5,839 nucleotides of DNA from Candidatus Methanophagales archaeon (GTDB lineage: Archaea; Halobacteriota; Syntropharchaeia; Alkanophagales; Methanospirareceae), in NCBI GenBank assembly GCA_023131215.1, contig JAGLZV010000050.1, positions 1 to 5,839 of the forward strand, in the 5' to 3' direction. The notes beneath the pieces were generated by a model that was given only the letters and a program-made list of their open reading frames with translations, was not told the DNA's origin and did not search any database. The position numbers and the translations under genes were made by a program. Of this stretch, positions 1-5,839 are shown piece by piece; position 1 is the stretch's first letter; each line of letters begins with the position of its first letter.

Positions 1-2
1 TT

Positions 3-215
3 GAGGCTCGAATACAGAATTGGGATTTATATTTGTCATTTGCTATGCAATAGAAGAGAGGGGTATAAAAAGTTTATGAGTAAATGTGACATTGTCAAGT
101 TATATACCGATCATTTGCACTTAGTAAATTAGCACCGAATTGTAACACCCTTACAAGATGGAACAATGTATCGGAATCTTTTGCTGGGAAACCCGATCAA
201 GATCCTAGTTTAGCT
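3..215 (+). pseudogene. Interrupted upstream portion of the DUF1156 methylase reading frame
   Basis: This stretch is in the same frame as the methylase at 216. From base 90 to 215 it is open and reads like the family segment before WDYGECNP: SFALSKLAPNCNTLTRWNN, then FAGKPDQDPSLA. From base 3 to 50 it is also open and ends in NWDLYLSFAMQ. Between them lie four in-frame stops: TAG at 51, TAA at 66, TAA at 81 and TGA at 87. Removing one copy of the repeat plus the spacer (75 bases, a multiple of three) gives NWDLYLSFALSKLAPNCN, a smooth match to the YL-alal-kla pattern I recall for this family. The gene therefore probably began beyond the left edge and has been interrupted. Alternatives are a contig-end assembly chimera or a non-standard decoding event. 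No ATG, GTG or TTG lies in frame between 90 and 215. Confidence 0.55.
36..118. repeat. 8-bp direct repeat TCATTTGC flanking a 67-bp insertion-like segment
   Basis: TCATTTGC occurs at 36-43 and 111-118, with 67 bases between the copies. A short TATA also matches upstream of both copies (28-31 and 103-106). The spacer has stops in the methylase frame and no obvious terminal inverted repeats, so it is not a recognisable transposon. The arrangement resembles a small insertion with target-site duplication, a footprint left by an excised element, or a diverged partial duplication, since both copies encode Y-L/R-S-F-A. Confidence 0.5.
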
Positions 216-1604
216 ATGAAATGGGATTATGGAGAATGCAATCCATTATCTAGTCTCACAGGTAGTTATTTTAATCAAATTAAAGCAATAACTACTGTGA
301 TAGATAATATTGTAAACCTAAGCCCATTAACAGAAGTAGGTAGTTATTCTGCAACAAGCTTGCCGCATCCAGATAATTTCTTTGATGCGGTTTTTACAGA
401 TCCACCTTATTACGACAATTTTCCTTATTCTGACTTATCAGATTTTTTTTATGTTTGGTTTAAAAGGACTATCGCACATATTTATCCAGAACTTTTTACA
501 ACATCTATAACACCACGATCAAAAGAAATAATTGAGAATTTATCGTTACTTAGGGGAATGCCTAAAGAAAAAGCCATTGAAATTAAAAAAACATATCTTA
601 AAACGAAGGATTTTTTCGAGAAAAACCTTAAAAAATCTTTCCAAGAAATCTATAGGGTGTTAAAACCAAATGGAATCGCAACTGTTGTTTATGCACATCA
701 ATCCACACCGGGGTGGGAAACACTGATAAATAGCCTTCTGGATTCAGGTTTGGTTGTCACTGCATCATGGCCAATTCATACTGAGAGAAAAGCACGGCAA
801 AGAGCCCAAAGCTCTGCTGCACTTGCCTCATCTATTTATATGATTGCTCGCAAGATGGAAAGAAAAGAAACAGGCTGGCTAAACGAGGTCAAAGACGAGA
901 TAAAAGGATACATCTACGAGAAACTCGAACGATTATGGCAGGAAGGCATTTCTGGTGCCGATTATTACATCGCAGCAATAGGCTCTTCAATTGAAATCTT
1001 TGGCAAATACGAAAAGGTCATGGATTACGAAGGAAATATAATAAGAGCCGATAAACTCCTCGATTTTGTTCGTGATGTGGTGACTGATTATGCAGTCAGG
1101 CAAATATTGCATAACGGCATAGCGGGAGAACTCTCACCTCTCACCAAGTTCTACATTTTATGGCGATGGACTTATAAAGAAGCAAGTGTTCCTTTTGACG
1201 ATGCGAGGAAACTTGCACAATCCACAGGGATTGACCTCGCAAAGGAGTGGAATAAAGGATTCATAAAGAAAGAGAAAGAGTTTATAAAGGTTTTGGGACC
1301 GCAGGATAGGGAAGAGGAATTAGCACTAATGCCCAATGCCCAATCCTTAATGCCTGAACTAATAGATGTGCTTCATCATGTGCTGATTTTATGGAAAGAA
1401 GGGAAAAGAGACGAAATGAAGGAAGTACTTGCAGAAACTGGCTGGGGAAATAAAGATGCTTTTTACAGGGTTGCTCAGGCAATATCTGAGACATTACCGC
1501 TGGAAAGCAAAGAGAAGAAACTACTTGATGGGTTTCTCGCGGGAAAGGAAAGGTTAATAACTGAGGTAAAACAAACAACTATACAAAGGAGGTTGTTTGA
1601 ATGA
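216..1604 (+). CDS. DUF1156-type adenine-specific DNA methylase, catalytic and C-terminal part (5'-disrupted)
   Basis: The protein (462 aa) resembles the C-terminal half of DUF1156/COG1743 DNA methylases, which transfer a methyl group from AdoMet to adenine in DNA. Visible signatures are WDYGECNP at residues 3-10, the amino-MTase motif IV DPPYYDNFPYSDLSDFFYVW at 62-81, YRVLKPNG at 146-153, and ASWPIHTERKAR at 183-194. A helical C-terminal region follows (about 225-455), as in this family. The AdoMet-binding motif I and the Zn-ribbon normally precede these elements and are absent. The start at 216 is simply the first ATG in the open frame: no Shine-Dalgarno precedes it, and family-like sequence (SKLAPNCNTLTRWNN, bases 123-167) continues upstream in frame without a start codon. 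It is therefore most likely a fragment of a larger gene. The stop overlaps the ATPase start (ATGA). GC rises within the gene, from about 30% over 241-660 to about 43% over 661-1140 by hand count. Family call is confident; activity of this fragment is doubtful. Confidence -1.
   Translation: MKWDYGECNPLSSLTGSYFNQIKAITTVIDNIVNLSPLTEVGSYSATSLPHPDNFFDAVFTDPPYYDNFPYSDLSDFFYVWFKRTIAHIYPELFTTSITPRSKEIIENLSLLRGMPKEKAIEIKKTYLKTKDFFEKNLKKSFQEIYRVLKPNGIATVVYAHQSTPGWETLINSLLDSGLVVTASWPIHTERKARQRAQSSAALASSIYMIARKMERKETGWLNEVKDEIKGYIYEKLERLWQEGISGADYYIAAIGSSIEIFGKYEKVMDYEGNIIRADKLLDFVRDVVTDYAVRQILHNGIAGELSPLTKFYILWRWTYKEASVPFDDARKLAQSTGIDLAKEWNKGFIKKEKEFIKVLGPQDREEELALMPNAQSLMPELIDVLHHVLILWKEGKRDEMKEVLAETGWGNKDAFYRVAQAISETLPLESKEKKLLDGFLAGKERLITEVKQTTIQRRLFE
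1328..1355 (+). repeat. Heptanucleotide tandem repeat AATGCCC inside the methylase gene
   Basis: Two perfect copies of AATGCCC (1328-1334 and 1335-1341) are followed by two degenerate ones (AATCCTT and AATGCCT). They encode the low-complexity segment LMPNAQSLMP, residues 371-380. A 7-base unit is out of register with codons, so gain or loss of one copy would shift the frame of the methylase. Confidence 0.6.
1585..1593 (+). promoter_or_regulatory. Strong Shine-Dalgarno site for the DUF499 ATPase
   Basis: AAAGGAGGT lies 7 bases before the ATG at 1601, within the last codons of the methylase gene. It fixes the ATPase start and, with the ATGA overlap, implies coupled translation. It also means the ATPase can be initiated independently if the methylase is broken. 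Confidence 0.85.
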
Positions 1605-4132
1605 AACCTTTCTCTACGATTGCCATACCGCACAGGGATATACTGGAAGGAAGGCTTACAATGGACGTTTTCGCCGCTAACCTCTGGGAAGTGTATAAAG
1701 ATAGAGCACATGAAGATTATCGTGATTCAAGCATCTTCTTCAGGAAAACTTACATCACAGAGGGATTAAAAAATCTCCTGAGTATTGCGGAGAAAAGACT
1801 CAAAGGCGAAGGTGGTGACCCAATTATTCAACTTCAAACACCTTTTGGAGGTGGAAAAACGCATTCCTTGATTGCTCTTTATCACAAGGTGAAGGAATGG
1901 AAAGTAAATGTCGTGGTAATTGACGGAAATGCCATTGACCCAAAAGAAACAACAATATGGGAGGAAATAGAATCACAACTTACAGGAAATGCTGAAAAAT
2001 TAAAAGGCAGAACCTCACCCGGGGGTGAAAAATTAAGAGACCTCTTTGCATCACATCAACCTCTGCTGATTTTAATGGATGAGATACTGGAGTATGTAAT
2101 TGCGGCTTCTGGAATAAAAGTGGAAGACTCTACCTTAGCTTCGCAGGTGCTGACTTTCATGCGGCGTTTAACAGATACTGTAAGAACTCTTGACAAAACC
2201 ATTCTGATTCTCACATATCCTTCTGGCTCGCATTACGATGAGCATGAACAAAGGCTTCTCAACCAACTCCAGGAGAGGTCTGGGAGGATGGAAAAAGTTT
2301 ACACACCTGTCCACGACGAGGAAATATATCCGGTGATTAAAAGGAGACTTTTCAGTACTGTTAACGAAGAAGAGGCAAGAGAAATCATAGAGGAATTCAT
2401 GGATTATGCAGAAAGAGAGAAGATGCTTCCAGAAGGTGTGGAGAGGTCAAGTTATCGTGAACGGTATATGAAGAGCTATCCTTTTCAACCTGATGTTATA
2501 GATGTGCTTTACAAGAGATGGGGCTCTTTTCCCACTTTTCAAAGAACAAGAGGTGTGCTCAGGCTTCTTTCTTTGGTCGTGTATTCATTGAAGTCTTCCC
2601 AAAACTCATTTATTAAATTGGCTGATTTTGAATTGAGCAATGACAAGATTAAAGGAGAACTTTTGAGATACATTGGACCTGAATATAATAGCGTTATCGC
2701 TGCGGACATCACGTCAAGCGATGCGGGTGCTAAGAAGGTAGATAAAGACCTTGGAGATGCTCATACCTCTTTTTGTTTTGGAACAAAGGCATCAACCACG
2801 ATTTTTATGCATTCATTCTCCGGAGGTCCAGAAAGAGGAGCAACTATTAATGAGATAAAACCCTCTTCAGCCGATATTTCCGTTCCGAGCAGTATAATTG
2901 TAGAAGCAGTCTCGAAATTAAGAGAGAACCTGTTTTTCATCCAGTCCAACGGCAAATTCTTCTTTGCAAACCAGCCGAATTTAAATCGCGTTCTTTTGAA
3001 CAAAATGGAAAGCGTAGGTGATGAAAAACTTAAAACAGAGGAAAAAGACATTTTAACGAATAACCTCAAAAAAGAGTATTTTGAAGTATTCCTCGGACCA
3101 GCTAACTCTAAAGATATTCCTGATACGAAGGGACTGAAATTAATCCTGCAGAAAAGCCAGAAAGAAGAGAAATGCAAAGAGCTATTAGAGAATTATGGAG
3201 AGCGTCCAAGAGTCTATCGTAATACTTTGTTCTTCTTTTGTCCTATGGACTCGGAAAGGATAAACTTTGAAAGTTTCTTGAAGAGAAAACTCGCATGGCA
3301 ACTTATAGAAGAAGATAAGAACCTTAGCTTAACCTTTGAGCAAAGGAAAGAAGTTAAAGAAAAAATAAAAAAGGCGGGAAATGAAGTTAAAGAGCATTTA
3401 AGGAATCTTTACCGCATTGTTTTTCTTCCTTCAAAGGATAACTTTACAGAAGTTGACTTAGGTGTTCCTACTTACGGGGCAGAGACTACTATAGATAGAG
3501 AGATATACGAAAGGTTGAAAAGTGAAGGTCAAATCCTTGAAAAACTTGCACCTCTGTCTCTCAGGGAAAAATATCTCAAAGATAGAGATTACGTTGAGAC
3601 AAAGAATATTCTCGAATCCTTCTTTAAAACACCTGGCGAGTTCAGGATTGTTTCTGATGAAGTGCTTAGAAATTGTATAAAAGAAGGTGTCAGGCAAGGA
3701 TTGTTTGGACTTGGAGATAGGGAGGAGGGAAAACCTATGTGTCGTCATTTCAAGGATGAATTTTCTCCTGAGCTAATAGAAGGGGAGATTTTGATAAGAG
3801 CGGATTTGTGTAAAATCGCAGAAGAAGAGTATAAACCAGCGGAAGATGTGCTTACTGGTAAGGAGGAGGTTAAGGATAAGGAGGAAGTTAAAAAGGAGGT
3901 GTATGGCAAAAAGTATCATACCATCCACTTGAAATTGGGCGTTCCTACGGGTAAATTATCAGATATCGTGAGAGTGATACCCTACATCAAAAGTAAGTTC
4001 AATAAGGTAGATGTAAAAGTAGAAATATCAGCTGTAAATGGCGAAATGTCGGTTTCAGATTACGAAGACAAAATCAAGGAGGCAATCAAGCAAGCAGAAG
4101 TCGAGATAGAAGGTGAAGGGTTGGAAGAGTGA
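1601..4132 (+). CDS. DUF499-family P-loop ATPase (COG1483-like)
   Basis: This 843-aa protein matches the DUF499 type of AAA+-like ATPase found beside DUF1156 methylases. The N-terminal signature includes IPHRDILEGRLTMDVFAANLW (residues 9-29). Walker A is TPFGGGKTHS at 80-89 (K86, T87) and Walker B is LLILMDEILEY at 155-165 (D160, E161). A sensor-like strand, TILILTYPSGS, is at 200-210, and an arginine-rich helix, FQRTRGVLRLLS, at 313-324 could supply an arginine finger. The middle and C-terminal parts are mainly charged and helical. A K/E-rich linker (about 754-767) precedes a compact terminal domain starting near YHTIHLKLG (772-780). No signal peptide or membrane segment is seen, so it is probably cytoplasmic. 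Its start is fixed by AAAGGAGGT 7 bases upstream and overlaps the methylase stop. In predicted defence islands these ATPases accompany methylases and helicases; the precise role, such as DNA translocation, sensing or complex remodelling, is not established from sequence. Confidence 0.88.
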   Translation: MKPFSTIAIPHRDILEGRLTMDVFAANLWEVYKDRAHEDYRDSSIFFRKTYITEGLKNLLSIAEKRLKGEGGDPIIQLQTPFGGGKTHSLIALYHKVKEWKVNVVVIDGNAIDPKETTIWEEIESQLTGNAEKLKGRTSPGGEKLRDLFASHQPLLILMDEILEYVIAASGIKVEDSTLASQVLTFMRRLTDTVRTLDKTILILTYPSGSHYDEHEQRLLNQLQERSGRMEKVYTPVHDEEIYPVIKRRLFSTVNEEEAREIIEEFMDYAEREKMLPEGVERSSYRERYMKSYPFQPDVIDVLYKRWGSFPTFQRTRGVLRLLSLVVYSLKSSQNSFIKLADFELSNDKIKGELLRYIGPEYNSVIAADITSSDAGAKKVDKDLGDAHTSFCFGTKASTTIFMHSFSGGPERGATINEIKPSSADISVPSSIIVEAVSKLRENLFFIQSNGKFFFANQPNLNRVLLNKMESVGDEKLKTEEKDILTNNLKKEYFEVFLGPANSKDIPDTKGLKLILQKSQKEEKCKELLENYGERPRVYRNTLFFFCPMDSERINFESFLKRKLAWQLIEEDKNLSLTFEQRKEVKEKIKKAGNEVKEHLRNLYRIVFLPSKDNFTEVDLGVPTYGAETTIDREIYERLKSEGQILEKLAPLSLREKYLKDRDYVETKNILESFFKTPGEFRIVSDEVLRNCIKEGVRQGLFGLGDREEGKPMCRHFKDEFSPELIEGEILIRADLCKIAEEEYKPAEDVLTGKEEVKDKEEVKKEVYGKKYHTIHLKLGVPTGKLSDIVRVIPYIKSKFNKVDVKVEISAVNGEMSVSDYEDKIKEAIKQAEVEIEGEGLEE
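3860..3901 (+). repeat. Imperfect repeat encoding a K/E-rich linker in the DUF499 ATPase
   Basis: Repeated AAGGAGGA-like units encode KEEVKDKEEVKKEV (residues 754-767), separating the main ATPase body from the last 75 or so residues. The composition suggests a flexible or helical charged hinge. The units resemble Shine-Dalgarno sequences, but no convincing internal start follows at proper spacing. Confidence 0.5.
4112..4120 (+). promoter_or_regulatory. Probable ribosome binding site for the HELAH protein gene
   Basis: GGTGAAGGG ends 8 bases before the GTG at 4129, and GGAAGAG sits immediately upstream of the start. This supports the GTG as start over the in-frame ATG at 4168 (Met14). The ATGs at 4133 and 4137 are out of frame. 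Confidence 0.5.
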
Positions 4133-5436
4133 ATGAATGCATCAAAAGAGTTTGCAAAGACTTAAAAATGATACCTGAATCGTCATCATTAGTTGCCAAC
4201 ATCCTTCTAAAGCGAATACAAGCCGAAAAATCGAAGTTTGAAGAGCTGTATGCGGATTTAGACATATTAGAAGAGAACATAACAGAGAAAGGCTATTATT
4301 TCCCTTCTCTGGAAAAGCCTTTAAGAGAAAACTTTGAGCAGTTCAAACCAAAAATAGAAGACTTTGCAAACATACCCATAAACGCCATACTTAAAGTTAT
4401 AAAGAATGAAAGCGAGTGGCGTACCGCTTTACTGCAAAAATTCACAACTGAAATCCCAAACGAATTAAGAGAAACCTACGTGAAACTTTTTGAAAATGTT
4501 TATTTCGTGTCACCCTCAAATGAGCTGGAAAAATTAATCCACCAAGACCCTATAAAATTCTCTATCTCTGCTCGCACCCTGCACTCGGACATCGGCTTTC
4601 TGAACGAGATGTCAGGATTTTGTTGTAACCGCTCCATTTTTATATACGAAGGCGGTATGCGTAAAGAAACATTAGCAAACTGTGCTCGATACTTAGACGA
4701 AGGTAAATCCTTGCGGGAAACAATCAAAACTGCATTGCGGTTTGAAGCGGGTTTTGTATTGAATCTGGTGGTGCATGAACTTGCACACGCACAAGTTCCA
4801 GAACTGTATGAAAAGGATGTAGAACTGAAAAAAGAAATTCTTTTGAAAGAAGAGGATTTTTATCACGAATTGACATCAAATGAAATGAACATGCTTATTA
4901 ATAAAATCAACCCACAATTTGCAAACCTTGCCGATTTAGAAAAGGTTTTAACCATCACAATTGCCGTTCTGCCAGTTAACGTTTCTGAACTTCCGAAACC
5001 GGACGCTGCTCATGCTTATGCTTATGCTTATCCTTTTCAGGAGACGAAAAGCAAGGGTTTGAAGTTGCCAACTCGTGCGGAAAACCTGCGAGAAGAAATT
5101 ACAACGCTTGTGGAACGACGTTCTGTTCTCGGTGCATTAATCGAGGGATATTCCGCATTCGTATCTGAATGCTTGTTGAACGCTGACAAGAATTTCAGGT
5201 TTTTTAAACAGGAGCGAGATAGAAACCTAAAGAAAATACAGGGTCCCAGTGCAATTAAAAGAGAAGTCACAGGTGCACGGTATGGCTCCGATTTGATACA
5301 GCAACTGTATCAGAAATATGGTACGAAGGGGTTGAGAATTGTTTTGAAGAGCCCGCCTGAGACGTATAACGAACTTACGGACCTTTCATCTTATACGAAT
5401 AAAATCAGTCTCTCGCAATATTTATCATTTCTCTGA
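4129..5436 (+). CDS. Putative zinc metallopeptidase (HExxH protein), family not recognised
   Basis: I do not recognise the full-length family of this 435-aa protein, but it carries a zincin-type active-site motif: VVHELAHAQVPELY at residues 214-227 (H216 and H220 zinc ligands, E217 catalytic base). About 120 residues on, ALIEGYSAFVSECLL (336-350) has the EGxA pattern that supplies the third zinc ligand (E339) in gluzincins. The end, GSDLIQQLYQKYG...KSPPETYNEL...SY (386-422), resembles the tail of several uncharacterised bacterial metallopeptidases (G..yl...G....PP.t..e....Y). The N-terminal 200 residues are helical with no recognised domain, signal peptide or membrane segment, so an intracellular peptidase is likely. 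Translation starts at a GTG overlapping the ATPase stop (GTGA), coupling it to the methylase-ATPase operon. Substrate is unknown: cleaving a toxin precursor, a phage protein or an operon partner are all guesses. The 3' end overlaps the opposing gene by 32 bases. Confidence 0.7.
   Translation: MNECIKRVCKDLKMIPESSSLVANILLKRIQAEKSKFEELYADLDILEENITEKGYYFPSLEKPLRENFEQFKPKIEDFANIPINAILKVIKNESEWRTALLQKFTTEIPNELRETYVKLFENVYFVSPSNELEKLIHQDPIKFSISARTLHSDIGFLNEMSGFCCNRSIFIYEGGMRKETLANCARYLDEGKSLRETIKTALRFEAGFVLNLVVHELAHAQVPELYEKDVELKKEILLKEEDFYHELTSNEMNMLINKINPQFANLADLEKVLTITIAVLPVNVSELPKPDAAHAYAYAYPFQETKSKGLKLPTRAENLREEITTLVERRSVLGALIEGYSAFVSECLLNADKNFRFFKQERDRNLKKIQGPSAIKREVTGARYGSDLIQQLYQKYGTKGLRIVLKSPPETYNELTDLSSYTNKISLSQYLSFL
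5014..5031 (+). repeat. Hexanucleotide repeat GCTTAT x3 (Ala-Tyr repeat)
   Basis: Three perfect GCTTAT copies preceded by GCTCAT encode AHAYAYAY (residues 294-301) in the putative peptidase, between the HELAH motif and the EGxA motif. The unit is in frame, so copy-number change would lengthen or shorten a probable loop without a frameshift. Confidence 0.6.
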
Positions 5437-5839
5437 AGCTGTCGCACTTCTGCTCCAGTTTACCGACATCCATTTCGTGAGCAATCTTCGGGGCATGTCG
5501 AGGGGCGTTGTATCCTAATTTAAATCCACGAGCTTTCCTGAAGATGTCTTTCATTACTTCTTTAGGGTCTTTAAGCGATTCAGGTTCAGGAATCTCTTTG
5601 ACCTCCTTCCCCTCCACTGCTTCTATCGCTTTTTCATCAGCTAACAGCCACGCTTCTAACGCGCACTCTGCGAAACAAACCTCTATCCCCCTTTCAAGCT
5701 CGTTAATCTTTTCTCTTAGTTCTTCACGTCTATCTTCCTTCTTCTTACACTCCGTATCCCTTAAAATAATCACTTTTCCACAGCCTGATTCCTTGAGACG
5801 TCTTCCAAGAGAATTAAATTTCTTTGCATTAAATCCACG
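5405..5839 (-). CDS. DUF4276-like TOPRIM-related protein, C-terminal part (gene continues past right edge)
   Basis: The minus-strand frame is open from the right edge to the TGA at 5405-5407. A GTG at 5771-5773 is a possible start, but the frame continues upstream (RGFNAKKF...GRRLKESGCGK), so the true start probably lies outside the window. The visible part shows a hydrophobic strand ending in acidic residues (VIILRDTE, the D and E being residues 6 and 8 counted from that GTG). This corresponds to the D-x-D element of TOPRIM-fold proteins, with Glu in place of the second Asp. A charged helix follows, then FAECALEAWLLADEKAIEA, close to the E-x-W-L-x-A-D signature of DUF4276. DUF4276 proteins are usually about 200-230 aa and often encoded beside AAA/ABC-type ATPases, a layout like OLD or PARIS defence pairs. 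Any such ATPase would be expected upstream, beyond base 5839. It converges on the HELAH gene with a 32-base overlap and no visible terminator. The family call is moderately sure; nuclease activity is inferred. Confidence 0.6.
   Translation of the reverse strand, partial: RGFNAKKFNSLGRRLKESGCGKVIILRDTECKKKEDRREELREKINELERGIEVCFAECALEAWLLADEKAIEAVEGKEVKEIPEPESLKDPKEVMKDIFRKARGFKLGYNAPRHAPKIAHEMDVGKLEQKCDSFREMINIARD

Noticed and set aside
63..72. TATAAAAAG, which looks like an archaeal TATA box upstream of the methylase frame
   Set aside because: It lies inside the insertion-like segment of AT-rich DNA, about 145 bases before the first ATG of the frame, with no leader or ribosome site to match.
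71..98. Minus-strand TTGACA (93-98) with TAAACT (71-76) at 16-base spacing, a sigma-70-like promoter pointing left
   Set aside because: The -10 element is weak, the spacing is short, and the domain of life is not certain. No leftward gene is visible in the window to be driven by it.
76..132. Small plus-strand frame of 18 codons starting ATGAGTAAATG
   Set aside because: No properly spaced ribosome site and no recognisable product; it spans the interruption and reads the methylase remnant in the wrong frame.
2761..3177. 138-codon minus-strand open frame, plus other minus-strand frames within 1282-5270
   Set aside because: They lie wholly or almost wholly antisense to well-supported genes, have compositions typical of shadow translation and show no family motifs.
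3899..3905. Possible internal start (GTG 3899 or ATG 3903) after AAAAGGAGG for a separate C-terminal domain product
   Set aside because: The GTG abuts the ribosome-site-like sequence with no spacing, and the ATG is out of frame and stops after nine codons. The purine-rich run is explained by Lys/Glu codons.
5771..5773. GTG as the true start of the minus-strand DUF4276-like gene
   Set aside because: The frame remains open and family-like upstream to the window edge, and the encoded strand KVIILRD begins before this codon, so it is more likely internal.

Overview
The window is a compact, almost entirely coding stretch of a prokaryotic genome, roughly 40% GC. It has many AGA/AGG arginine codons, good Shine-Dalgarno sites and 4-base stop/start overlaps. 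The sequence alone does not separate an archaeon from an AT-leaning bacterium; gene content and codon style would suit an anaerobic or thermophilic lineage of either kind. No rRNA, tRNA, CRISPR array or complete insertion sequence is visible.

Layout. (1) Bases 1-1604 hold the catalytic and C-terminal part of a DUF1156-type (COG1743-like) adenine-specific DNA methylase. An uninterrupted frame starts at 216, but recognisable family sequence continues upstream in the same frame to the left edge. That upstream part is broken by a 75-base segment carrying four in-frame stops, bounded by two copies of TCATTTGC. Removing 75 bases between the copies restores an open frame to the edge. (2) Bases 1601-4132 encode a DUF499 (COG1483-like) P-loop ATPase with clear Walker A and B motifs. 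(3) Bases 4129-5436 encode an unfamiliar protein with a HELAH zinc-peptidase motif and a plausible downstream glutamate ligand. (4) Bases 5405-5839, minus strand, are the C-terminal part of a DUF4276-like, TOPRIM-related protein. It runs off the right edge and overlaps the peptidase gene tail-to-tail by 32 bases.

Genes 1-3 are on one strand and linked by ATGA and GTGA stop/start overlaps, so they look like a translationally coupled operon. DUF1156 methylases and DUF499 ATPases are known genomic partners in predicted anti-phage or modification islands, commonly with DUF3780 proteins and helicases or nucleases. Here the third gene is instead a predicted zinc peptidase. The working interpretation is a defence-type module (modify DNA, sense or remodel by ATPase, cleave a protein target) next to a second, oppositely oriented cassette of which only the TOPRIM-like component is seen. 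The functional linkage is inference. The interrupted methylase may mean the module is decaying, switchable by recombination, or read through by an unusual mechanism.
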